From a bacterium (lineage in GTDB: Bacteria > Bacillota > Clostridia > Christensenellales > Aristaeellaceae), in NCBI GenBank assembly GCA_004563405.1, contig SFTH01000002.1, forward strand, positions 1-64,000: a DNA stretch of 64,000 nt, in the 5' to 3' direction. Shown here piece by piece: positions 25,501-32,932 of the stretch. Position 1 is the first letter of the stretch. Each line of letters begins with the position of its first letter. Position numbers and translations under genes: made by a program. The notes under the pieces are model-generated. The model searched no databases. It was not told the DNA's origin and saw only the letters and a program-made list of their open reading frames with translations.

Positions 25501-26251
25501 GGTAGCGCAGATCCGCGCGCGCCTGCGTCTCCGCCTCCAGCCAGTCCTCAAAGTCCGCCAGCGCGTCGTTGTATTCCTGCGAGTAGATCTCGCCCGGCGC
25601 GTCCACATCCACGAAGATCTCGCTGAAATAGTCCACGTCGAAGCCCTCGTAGGGCAGATAGACGAAGCCCGCCAGCGTTCCGTTTCCGATGTTGGTGCTG
25701 CCGCGCTCGTAATTGAGATAGTAGACGCTGTTCGCCAGTCCCACGATGGTGTAGCTGCGGTGGCGGAATTTCTCCAGCGTATCCGCGTCGTTTTCGTCGG
25801 AGAGAGAAATCGTGCTGCCGATGACGTCCGCACCGAAGGCGCGCGCGTCGGCCACGAGCTCGTCGTCCGCCTCCGGCATACGCCCGGCGGTGAGGCTCAG
25901 GGTGTTGATGTGCTCCATCATGGAATGGGCGCGCAGGGCGTGGGTATTTCCGTCCCCCATATCCACCAGCACGTCGGCCCAGACCGCTCCCTCGGCGCAG
26001 TCGATTCTTTCGAGCGCGTCAAAGTAGGCCTCATCCTCCCCGGTAAAGCCGAGGGTGGAGATCAGGCGGTAGTCAAAGAGATGGTTTTCTTCGATGTAAT
26101 CACCGGCGGCGCGAACCATGGCCGTGCGGCAGATGCGCAGCCCGCAAAAGAAGCCCACGCCCAGCGCGATGATCGCCAGTATGGCCAGATAGCGCCCCAG
26201 ATTCCTCCGAATGGTCCGGAGCGCGGATTTTTTCAGCGGCGTCATTACCAT
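22580..26251 (-). CDS. FtsX-family ABC transporter permease with long extracellular coiled coil
   Basis: A 1223-residue membrane protein. One membrane helix near residues 20-40 (YLAILAIIALGVGFF) is followed by a MacB-like extracellular part, then an Ala/Glu/Gln-rich coiled coil at about 248-670, then two FtsX blocks: about 685-790 (TEIGTLKALGYSKGAIM) and about 1090-1220 (IREIATVKVLGFTLRETA). Such giant permeases pair with a MacB/LolD-type ATPase and move lipids, peptides or antimicrobials, or couple to cell-wall enzymes. The ATG at 26251 follows AGGAGATTGA and overlaps the end of the ATPase gene. The coiled coil contains an internal duplication. Confidence 0.9.
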   Translation of the reverse strand: MVMTPLKKSALRTIRRNLGRYLAILAIIALGVGFFCGLRICRTAMVRAAGDYIEENHLFDYRLISTLGFTGEDEAYFDALERIDCAEGAVWADVLVDMGDGNTHALRAHSMMEHINTLSLTAGRMPEADDELVADARAFGADVIGSTISLSDENDADTLEKFRHRSYTIVGLANSVYYLNYERGSTNIGNGTLAGFVYLPYEGFDVDYFSEIFVDVDAPGEIYSQEYNDALADFEDWLEAETQARADLRYQSLVADAQEEIDDAQAELDGKRDEYLEEKRDATAELNDAHAELEDASREIADGEAKLEKNAKKLDSAQSEYNSGMSAYKSSKKEFEQKKAEAQAQLDAAQAEIDANRATAEAGLRQIEESGVLSSYEQLKAGIAQIQAGLDALDAEREAQLQEPRAQLAALKGQMGELDAAISAAESERDSAVSALQGQIDALRGNISAWEEEKAQLDESDPDQAARAAELEGKISGAKGEISALESQISDARSTCEAAVSSLNARKGELQGAIDAASDQIAQAEAAFDAQCAEMESQLSELQAGREQIEQSGVLEQYTQAKEAIATLDAAQAELDGQSAQVQTQLDGYQAQLDAASAQLSSAKRQIQSGRSQLEEGRAELEEAREKLQEGRAEYETALTDAEMQFMDAERELRDAQGEIDDAQEQVNDIEPATLYALSRNTNVGYACFENDSQIVEGISTVFPLFFLLVAALVCMTTMTRMVDEQRTEIGTLKALGYSKGAIMSKYLFYSGSAAAIGATIGYFGGSYLFPKVIWEAYGIMYGFAEIPFVLSPLQGALSAGAALLCSMGATWFSCNAELSEVPAQLIRPKTPKAGKRVLLERVGFIWRRLSFLRKVTVRNVFRYKKRLLMMVVGISGCTALLVTGFGINDSIANLATDQFGSIMPYDLSVTFSEHQDAQAQAEFMEALNLDAQDVRFVYEGAVDVAYGDRTRSVYMIVSDDALDGFINLCADGAELSRPGEGECLVSRGLAERCGFGSGDVVTVYDDQMNRMTLTLTGVFDNYVQDYLITNSGSLTAQWGAPPEINTALVRCAEDSDPHALSARASDVEKVRSVTVSRDTRERFDNMMSSLNYIVIMVVICAAALAFIVLYNLTNINITERIREIATVKVLGFTLRETASYALSENLVLSALGALVGLPLGRALHAFVMAQIKVDLVVFDVRVTPLSLAISVGLTLAFAGLVNLFMLRKIDRINMAESLKTIE

Positions 26252-26946
26252 TCAATCTCCTCTACGGGAACTGCGCGCTCATTGACGCGCTCCGAGAGCA
26301 CCGTGCCGCTCTTGAGCTCAATGACCCGATCCGCCATGGCGGTCAGGGCCGAATTGTGGGTGATGATGATGACCGTCATGCCGCTCTCCCGGGCGGTATC
26401 CTGTAAAAGCTTCAGAATGGCCTTGCCGGTCTTGTAGTCCAGCGCGCCGGTGGGCTCGTCGCACAACAGCAGCTTGGGATTTTTCGCCAGCGCGCGGGCG
26501 ATGGCCACGCGCTGCTGTTCGCCGCCGGAGAGCTGCGCGGGAAAGTTGTCCATGCGCTTTTCCAGGCCCACGTCCCGCAGGGTGCGCGCAGCGTCCCGGG
26601 GATGGGGACAGATCTGGGCCGCGAGCTCCACGTTTTCCAGCGCGGTGAGGCTGGGCACCAGATTGTAGAACTGGAACACGAAGCCAATGTCGCGACGGCG
26701 GTACTGGGTCAGCCGCTTCGACGAATAGTTGGAGATTTTTTTGCCGTTCAGGCGCACGCTGCCGCTGGTGAGAGAATCCATGCCGCCCAGAATGTTCAGA
26801 AGCGTCGTCTTGCCCGCGCCGGACGCGCCCACGATCACGCAGATTTCACCCTTCTCCACGGTAAAGCTCACATCGTGCAGCGCTTCGATGGACACCTCGC
26901 CCATCTTGTAGCGCTTCCCCACGTTCCTGAATTCCACAAATGCCAT
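26245..26946 (-). CDS. MacB/LolD-type ABC transporter ATP-binding protein
   Basis: A 233-residue ATPase with Walker A GASGAGKTT, the FQFYNLVPSLTALENV block typical of the MacB/LolD class, signature LSGGEQQRVAIARAL, Walker B LLLCDEPTGALD and switch His (IITHN). I start it at ATG 26946 (MAFVEFRNVGKRYK); an ATG 6 codons earlier is also possible and neither has a strong ribosome-binding site. It is the first gene of a two-gene operon with the FtsX-type permease, with overlapping ends. Confidence 0.92.
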   Translation of the reverse strand: MAFVEFRNVGKRYKMGEVSIEALHDVSFTVEKGEICVIVGASGAGKTTLLNILGGMDSLTSGSVRLNGKKISNYSSKRLTQYRRRDIGFVFQFYNLVPSLTALENVELAAQICPHPRDAARTLRDVGLEKRMDNFPAQLSGGEQQRVAIARALAKNPKLLLCDEPTGALDYKTGKAILKLLQDTARESGMTVIIITHNSALTAMADRVIELKSGTVLSERVNERAVPVEEIEW

Positions 26947-27011
26947 GCAATCACCCGGTTCCATATTCTTACACCATATCCTAGCACCCGAAAATCAACT
27001 GGAGTTAAAGA

Positions 27012-27043
27012 AGCGCCGCCCTTTTCGAAAAAAGAGAGGCGCT
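27012..27043 (-). terminator. Probable terminator of the malQ-glgP fusion gene
   Basis: AGCGCC/GGCGCT at the base and an inner CTTTT-TTCG-AAAAG stem, followed on the minus strand by TCTTT, lie about 25 bases after the fusion gene stop. Confidence 0.55.
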
Positions 27044-27067
27044 GATTCGAATTTTTGATTCTCTATG

Positions 27068-30000
27068 TCAGATGAACCAGATCTCGTCGGCGTACTCGCG
27101 GATGGTGCGGTCGGAGGAGAACTTGCCCGCGCCCGCGATGTTGTTAAGGCACTTCTTCGCGAAGGCGATCTCGTCCTGCGTGGCGCGGATGGCCTCCAGG
27201 CGCGCGCGCTGGTAGTCGGCGAAGTCGTGCAGCAGGTAGTAGTGATCCGGCTTGTGCCAGCTCTTGCCCTTGAGCAGCGCGATCTTCAGCTCGGCAACTG
27301 CGCCCTCCCAGTCGGCCTCGGGGTCCTCGCCGGTGATCCCGGGATCGGAAAGCGCGTCCACGGCGCGCCTGATGTGCGCATCGGACTCGTACAGCTTCAT
27401 CGGGTCGTAGCTGTCCTTCATGGCGTTGATCTCCTCGACGGTCGCGCCGAAGGGGAAGTTGTTCTCCTCGCCGGCCTGCTCGAAGATTTCGATATTCGCG
27501 CCGTCCCGGGTGCCCAGCGTGACCGCGCCGTTGAGCATCAGCTTCATGTTGCCGGTGCCGCTGGCCTCGGTGCCTGCGGGGGAGATCTGCTCGGAGATGT
27601 CCGCCGCCGGGATGATGTGCTCGGCGTAGGAGCAGTTGTAGTTGTGCACGAACACCACGCGCATTTTGTCGCGCACCGCCGGATCGGCGTTGATGATGGC
27701 GGCAATGCGGTTGATGAAGTAGATCACGGCCTTGGCGCGGGCGTAGCCGGGCGCGCTCTTTGCTCCGAAGATGAAGGCGGTGGCCGGGAAGTCGGTCAGC
27801 GTGCCATCCTTCAGGGACTGATAGATGTCCCAGATGGACAGGGCGTTGAGCAGCTGTCTCTTGTACTCGTGCAGGCGCTTGACCTGAACGCTAAAGACGA
27901 AGTTCTCCGGGATCTCCACGCCCTCGCGCTCCTTGATGATGGCGGCGAGCTGGCGCTTCTTCTCCCGCTTGACTTCGACGAAGCGCACGGCGAGGTCGTC
28001 GTCGATCTTGTCCTTCAGCCCGTCCAGCACGAACAGGTCGGCGAGATACCCCTCGCCCACGGTCTCGTCCAGAAGCGCGCACAGCTCGGGGTTGCACAGG
28101 CCCAGCCAGCGGCGCTGGGTGATGCCGTTGGTCTTGTTCTGGAAGCGCTCCGGATAGAGGGCGTACCACTCCTTGAACACGTCGTCCTTGAGAATCTGGC
28201 TGTGGATGGCGGCCACGCCGTTGACGTAGCTGCAGGCGTACACGTCCAGCAGCGCCATGTGCACGCGCTTGTCCTGAATGATGCGCATGGAGGCGGCGTT
28301 CTCCACCTTGCGGCGGCGCAGCTCCCGGGCCAGGCGCTGGTCGATCATGCGGATGACCCTGACCATCTCCGGCGCGACCTCGTTGAGCAGGGAGATGTCC
28401 CAGCACTCCAGCGCCTCGCGCATGACGGTGTGGTTGGTGTAGCGGAAGGTCTTCTGCGCGATGCCAAAGGCCGCGGGGAAGCTCACGCCGTCCTCCATCA
28501 GCATGCGGATCAGCTCGGGGATAGCCATCGTGGGATGGGTGTCGTTGAGCTGGATGGCGTGCAGGTCGGCGAACTTCGAATAGTCGCTGCCGTACTTTTC
28601 GCGGTAGGTGCGCAGCATGTCCTGAAGCGACGCGTTGCACAGCACGTACTGCTGGCGCACGCGCATCAGCTTGCCGGCGCGCAGCGTGTCGTTGGGATAG
28701 AGCAGCTTGGTGATGTCCTCTGCGGTGTTCTTGTCCTTCGCGGCAGCGGCGTAGTCCTGGGCGTTGAAGAGGTCGAAGTCGAACTCATGGGTGCTCTCGC
28801 ACTGCCACAGGCGCAGATTTCCAATGTTCTTCCCGCCATAGCCGATCACGGGCATGTCGTAGGGAACGGCGCGCACGGTCAGGCCCTTCATGGGAACCTC
28901 CACAGCGAGTTCATCGCGGCGGATGCTCCAGGGATCGCCGTAGGCCGTCCAGTCGTCCGGCAGCTCCTTCTGGCGGCCGCCCTCGAAGGTCTGCTTGAAC
29001 AGGCCGTACTTGTAGCGCAGGCCGTAGCCGTCCAGGGGAACGTCATGGGTGGCGGCGCTGTCCAGGAAGCAGGCGGCAAGGCGGCCCAGACCGCCGTTGC
29101 CCAGCGCCGCGTCCTCCACGTCCTCCAGACTGGCCAGATCCACGCCGCGCTCCGCGAGGCGGGCCTTCACGTCCTCCAGAATGCCCAGGGAGTACAGGTT
29201 GTTGTAAATCAGCCGGCCCACCAGATACTCGGCGGAGAGGTACAGCGCGCGGCGCTTTTCAAGGCGCGCGCCGCAGCAGTCGGCCCAGATGGGCGCGATG
29301 GCCATCATCACCGCGTCGGAGATGCCCTCGTGCAGCTGCCAGGCCGTTGCGCCGGGCAGATCCACATGATACTTGCAGGCCACGAATGCCTCGGCTGCGG
29401 CGGCGATTTCACCCGCGTCGGGAGAGGCGAGGCTGCCCCGGTCGAAGCGGCGGTTCATCACGCGGATGCGCCGGGCGATGGGCGCGTAGTCGCAGGGCTG
29501 CATGCGCCAGAGCCAGTTGCCGCCGACGGTGCCCGGGAAATTCATGCGGGCCTCGCCGCCCAGGTTCAGAAAGTCCTGCATGGGGGCGATGGCCGTCTCG
29601 GCCACGCTGCCCCAGGCGGCGTTCAGCATGGCGGAGACAATGTCCCCGTCATGATCGGCCATGCCCAGCTTCTTGCGGGCGAAGGCTTTCACCGTTTCGG
29701 ACGCGCTCTCCCACCAGCCGAGGGTGGTGTTGTTGTCGTGGGTGCCCGTATAGACGATGCAGTTGGGCGTGTGATGTTCGGGCAGATCCTGGTTATCGTC
29801 GTCGGAATCGAAGGCGAACTGAAGCACCTTCATGCCCGGGTAGCCGCAGAAGGCCAGGAGCTTCTTCACGCGCTTGCTCACCACGCCCAGATCCTCGGCC
29901 ACGATGTTCAGCTCCGGCAGTTCCTTTTGGATGCGCCGGAACAGCTTCGTGCCCGGGCCGAGCTCGTATTTTCCATTGCGTGCGGTCTCTTCCCCGGCGG

Positions 30001-30898
30001 GAATGGCGTAATAGTTGGCAAAGCCGATGAAGTGGTCGATGCGCAGGATGTCAAACATCTCGCCCAGGGCGCGCAGCCGCGCGATCCACCAGCTGAACTT
30101 CGTCTCCTCATGGCGCTTCCAGGCGTAGAGCGGATTGCCCCAGCGCTGGCCGTCCTTCTGAAAGTAGTCCGGCGGCACGCCCGCGATGCGGATCGGGCGC
30201 ACGTCGTCGTCCAGCTCGAACATGTCCGGATTGAGCCACACGTCCGCGGAATCCTCCGCCACATAGATGGGCATGTCTCCCATCAGCTGCACGCCCCGCG
30301 CACGGGCGTAATCGTGCAGCCGGTTCCACTGGCTGAAGAACACATACTGGCCGAACACATAGAATTCCACGGAATCCGCCAGAAGTTCGGAATACTTCTT
30401 CAGCGCCGCCGCCTTGCGGTGGCGGATCTCCTGATCGGGCCACTCCATCCAGGAGATGAAGCCAAAGTGCTCCTTCAGAGCGGAGAAGAGCGCGTAGTCC
30501 CGCACCCAGGGATGCGTCTGCTCAAATTCCTTCAGCGCATCCGCAAGGCCGTCCTTCGCGTATTCGTAGGCCTGATGCAGCAGGGCGATGTTCTGCGCCT
30601 TGACCGCCTCGAAGTCCACCTCGTCCAGGATGGGCAGCGGCTCATAGGCGCCCTCGGGCAGCAGGCCGTCCGCCGTCATCAGATCAAAGTCAATCATCAG
30701 CGGGTTGCCGGCATAGGTGGACGCGCTCTGGTAGGGGGATTCGGCGTAGCCGGTGGGTCCTACGGGCAGCATCTGCCAGATGTTCATGCCGGAATCCCGC
30801 ACGAAATCCACAAAATCACAGGCGGCCTGGCCCAGCGTGCCCACGCCGCCGCGGGACGGCAGAGAGGTGATGTGCATCAAAACGCCGCTCTTTCTCAT
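27068..30898 (-). CDS. Fusion of 4-alpha-glucanotransferase (MalQ) and glycogen/maltodextrin phosphorylase (GlgP)
   Basis: One uninterrupted 1276-residue frame. Residues about 1-495 are a complete GH77 MalQ: GVLMHITSLPSRGGVGTLG, SPYQSASTYAGNP, nucleophile FDILRIDHFIGF, acid/base IVAEDLGVV and YTGTHDNNTTLGWW. Residues about 500-1276 are a GT35 phosphorylase: RALYLSAEYLVGRLIYNN, DDWTAYGDPWSIRR, QLNDTHPTMAIPEL, NKTNGITQRRWL and the PLP-lysine segment EASGTGNMKLMLNGA. Both active sites look intact. MalQ disproportionates short maltodextrins; GlgP releases glucose 1-phosphate. E. coli encodes these as separate malP and malQ. Start ATG 30898 follows AGGAGGTATACC. Confidence 0.95.
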   Translation of the reverse strand: MRKSGVLMHITSLPSRGGVGTLGQAACDFVDFVRDSGMNIWQMLPVGPTGYAESPYQSASTYAGNPLMIDFDLMTADGLLPEGAYEPLPILDEVDFEAVKAQNIALLHQAYEYAKDGLADALKEFEQTHPWVRDYALFSALKEHFGFISWMEWPDQEIRHRKAAALKKYSELLADSVEFYVFGQYVFFSQWNRLHDYARARGVQLMGDMPIYVAEDSADVWLNPDMFELDDDVRPIRIAGVPPDYFQKDGQRWGNPLYAWKRHEETKFSWWIARLRALGEMFDILRIDHFIGFANYYAIPAGEETARNGKYELGPGTKLFRRIQKELPELNIVAEDLGVVSKRVKKLLAFCGYPGMKVLQFAFDSDDDNQDLPEHHTPNCIVYTGTHDNNTTLGWWESASETVKAFARKKLGMADHDGDIVSAMLNAAWGSVAETAIAPMQDFLNLGGEARMNFPGTVGGNWLWRMQPCDYAPIARRIRVMNRRFDRGSLASPDAGEIAAAAEAFVACKYHVDLPGATAWQLHEGISDAVMMAIAPIWADCCGARLEKRRALYLSAEYLVGRLIYNNLYSLGILEDVKARLAERGVDLASLEDVEDAALGNGGLGRLAACFLDSAATHDVPLDGYGLRYKYGLFKQTFEGGRQKELPDDWTAYGDPWSIRRDELAVEVPMKGLTVRAVPYDMPVIGYGGKNIGNLRLWQCESTHEFDFDLFNAQDYAAAAKDKNTAEDITKLLYPNDTLRAGKLMRVRQQYVLCNASLQDMLRTYREKYGSDYSKFADLHAIQLNDTHPTMAIPELIRMLMEDGVSFPAAFGIAQKTFRYTNHTVMREALECWDISLLNEVAPEMVRVIRMIDQRLARELRRRKVENAASMRIIQDKRVHMALLDVYACSYVNGVAAIHSQILKDDVFKEWYALYPERFQNKTNGITQRRWLGLCNPELCALLDETVGEGYLADLFVLDGLKDKIDDDLAVRFVEVKREKKRQLAAIIKEREGVEIPENFVFSVQVKRLHEYKRQLLNALSIWDIYQSLKDGTLTDFPATAFIFGAKSAPGYARAKAVIYFINRIAAIINADPAVRDKMRVVFVHNYNCSYAEHIIPAADISEQISPAGTEASGTGNMKLMLNGAVTLGTRDGANIEIFEQAGEENNFPFGATVEEINAMKDSYDPMKLYESDAHIRRAVDALSDPGITGEDPEADWEGAVAELKIALLKGKSWHKPDHYYLLHDFADYQRARLEAIRATQDEIAFAKKCLNNIAGAGKFSSDRTIREYADEIWFI

Positions 30899-30942
30899 GG
30901 TATACCTCCTGTTGAAGAAATGGTTTTACCTGAATATCAAAT

Positions 30943-30971
30943 ATTATAATCAATCCGGAGGGAGTTGACAA
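30943..30971 (-). promoter_or_regulatory. Promoter of the malQ-glgP fusion gene
   Basis: On the minus strand, TTGTCA (30966-30971) and TATAAT (30943-30948) are spaced by 17 bases, about 45 bases before the ATG. Confidence 0.75.
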
Positions 30972-31078
30972 GCGTTTAACCCGCCTGAGCCTGGATTTTA
31001 CCTGGAAGCGCAGGATAAGCTAATACTATTCTGGAATAATGGAGGGGAAAAAATACCTGAGATGCGGGAGGTTTTCCC

Positions 31079-31900
31079 ATGGGCAAGTACAGTCTCATCG
31101 CCCTCGACATGGATGGAACGCTGCTCAACAGCGAGCTCAAGGTTTCCGCAGGCAACCGGGACGCGGTGCGGCGCGCGGCGCAGGCGGGCAAGCAGGTGGT
31201 TATCTCCACGGGCCGCTGCCTCTCCGAAATCCGAGATGTGATCGGCGAACTGCCGGAGATTCGCTATCTGGTGTGCGAAAACGGAAGCTGCGTCTACGAC
31301 ATGAAATACGACCACACCATCCATGTGGACCCCGTGCCCGCGCAGGAGGTGCGCAACATCCTCGATCTGCTTCGCGGCGAGCGGGCGGTGATTCAGGTCT
31401 TTCACGAGAACCAGTCCTATTTCAACGCGAAGGACACCGCCTGGGCGGACGCCTGCCGCGTGGGCAACTACCGGGAGATGTTCCACAGCTTCTCCGCGTT
31501 CGACCCGAAGCTCTTTGAAAACTACGACAACCGGCCCTTCCGGATTGAAAAGGTGAATCTCTATTTTGAAAATGTCCGGGACCGGGAGCGCATCAAGGCG
31601 CGCCTGACCGGCCGGCCGCTCAAGATTGCGGACTCCATCGGCTACATGCTGGAGGTCGTCTCCGACCTGGCGGACAAGGGCCGGGGCCTGCGCATGCTCT
31701 GCGCGCACCTGGGCGTGCCCATGGAGGAGACCATCGCCATGGGCGACAACATGAACGACGTGGAGATTCTCCGCGCGGCGGGCTTTTCCGCGGCCATGGG
31801 CAACGCCTGTCCCGGCGCGAAGGCCGCCGCGGACATCGTCGCCCCCGACTGCGACCACGACGGCGTGGCCTGGGTGATCGACCAATTTTTACTAAATTGA
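31079..31900 (+). CDS. Cof-type HAD-IIB phosphatase
   Basis: A 273-residue HAD-superfamily hydrolase with motif I ALDMDGTLLNS (nucleophile and acid/base Asp), motif II VISTGRC, motif III Lys near LADKGRGL and motif IV AMGDNMNDVEILRAAG. The IIB cap lies between motifs II and III. Family members dephosphorylate sugar phosphates, PLP or FMN precursors; the substrate cannot be assigned. ATG at 31079 follows GGGAGG. Divergent from the malQ-glgP fusion gene and upstream of the CsbB/YfhO pair, which has its own promoter. Confidence 0.9.
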   Translation: MGKYSLIALDMDGTLLNSELKVSAGNRDAVRRAAQAGKQVVISTGRCLSEIRDVIGELPEIRYLVCENGSCVYDMKYDHTIHVDPVPAQEVRNILDLLRGERAVIQVFHENQSYFNAKDTAWADACRVGNYREMFHSFSAFDPKLFENYDNRPFRIEKVNLYFENVRDRERIKARLTGRPLKIADSIGYMLEVVSDLADKGRGLRMLCAHLGVPMEETIAMGDNMNDVEILRAAGFSAAMGNACPGAKAAADIVAPDCDHDGVAWVIDQFLLN

Positions 31901-31910
31901 GACACACATA

Positions 31911-31939
31911 TTGCAAATACATAAAACCCGCTATATAAT
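31911..31939 (+). promoter_or_regulatory. Promoter of the CsbB-YfhO operon
   Basis: TTGCAA (31911-31916) and TATAAT (31934-31939), 17 bases apart, lie about 35 bases before the glycosyltransferase start. Confidence 0.7.
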
Positions 31940-31975
31940 GGAAAACAGATAACAGATGACAAAGGTGGAGAGTTT

Positions 31976-32932
31976 ATGCCGGTCATTTCTGCGGTCGTTC
32001 CCTGCTACAACGAAGAAGAATCCCTGCCGCTGTTCTATGCGGAAATCTGCCGCGTCGCCCGTGAGGCCGGACGCTTTGAACTGGAGCTGGTCTTTGTGGA
32101 CGACGGCTCGTCGGACGGCACGCTGCGCATTCTGCGCCAGCTTGCGCAATCGGACGTCCGGGTGCGCTATCTCTCCTTTTCCCGCAACTTCGGCAAGGAG
32201 AGCGCCATGCTCGCGGGCCTGCGCGCAGCCACCGGAGATTACGTCGCACTGCTGGATGCGGACCTTCAGGATCCGCCCGCGCTGCTGCCGGAGATGCTCG
32301 ACATCCTGGAGGACGAACAGAGCGAATACGACATCGTGGCCACGCGCCGCGCGGACCGCAAGGGCGAACCGCCGGTCCGCTCCTTCTTCGCCCGGGCGTT
32401 CTATCGCCTGATCAACCGGATTTCCGACACGGAAATCGTGGATGGGGCGCGGGATTTCCGCCTGATGCGCAGGCGCGTAGTGGACTGCATACTGGAGCTG
32501 CCGGAGTACAACCGCTTCTCCAAGGGCATCTTCAGCTGGGTGGGCTTCAAGACCCACTGGATTTCCTATGAAAACCGTCCCCGCGCAGCGGGCAACACGA
32601 AGTGGAGCTTCTGGAAGCTTCTGCTCTACTCCGTGGACGGCATCGTCGCCTTCTCCACGCGTCCGCTGGCCATCGCATCTCTGATGGGCATACTGATGTG
32701 CCTGATCGCGTTTCTGAGCCTGATCTTCATCATTGTGCGCACGCTCATCTGGGGCGACCCCGTCGCGGGCTGGCCGTCGATGATCTGCGTGATCGTGCTC
32801 ATCGGCGGCCTGCAGCTGTTCTGCATCGGTATTCTCGGACAATATCTGTCCAAGACCTACCTGGAGACCAAGCGCCGCCCGGCCTATCTGATCCGGGAGA
32901 CGGAGGAGGCAGCGAAGAGATGCGGGAAGTGA
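31976..32932 (+). CDS. Family 2 glycosyltransferase, CsbB/GtrB-type (undecaprenyl-phosphate sugar synthase)
   Basis: A 318-residue protein. The GT2 domain (about 1-230) has SAVVPCYNEEESLP, VFVDDGSSDGTLRIL and the DXD-type LLDADLQDPP, followed by RFSKGIFSWVGFK. Two C-terminal membrane helices (about 228-250 and 265-290) anchor it. CsbB/GtrB enzymes load a sugar from a nucleotide sugar onto undecaprenyl phosphate on the inner membrane face. The next gene, yfhO-like, overlaps it by 13 bases, the same pair as in Bacillus subtilis, where the lipid-linked GlcNAc is used to decorate lipoteichoic acid. Confidence 0.92.
   Translation: MPVISAVVPCYNEEESLPLFYAEICRVAREAGRFELELVFVDDGSSDGTLRILRQLAQSDVRVRYLSFSRNFGKESAMLAGLRAATGDYVALLDADLQDPPALLPEMLDILEDEQSEYDIVATRRADRKGEPPVRSFFARAFYRLINRISDTEIVDGARDFRLMRRRVVDCILELPEYNRFSKGIFSWVGFKTHWISYENRPRAAGNTKWSFWKLLLYSVDGIVAFSTRPLAIASLMGILMCLIAFLSLIFIIVRTLIWGDPVAGWPSMICVIVLIGGLQLFCIGILGQYLSKTYLETKRRPAYLIRETEEAAKRCGK

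Noticed and set aside
22757..26437. 1226-codon plus-strand open frame opposite the FtsX-type permease
   Set aside because: Shadow of the permease coiled-coil codons; Arg/Gln/Leu-rich low-complexity product, no start signal.
27065..30949. 1294-codon plus-strand open frame opposite the MalQ-GlgP fusion
   Set aside because: Antisense shadow; the minus-strand protein has two intact enzyme domains, its own promoter and ribosome-binding site.
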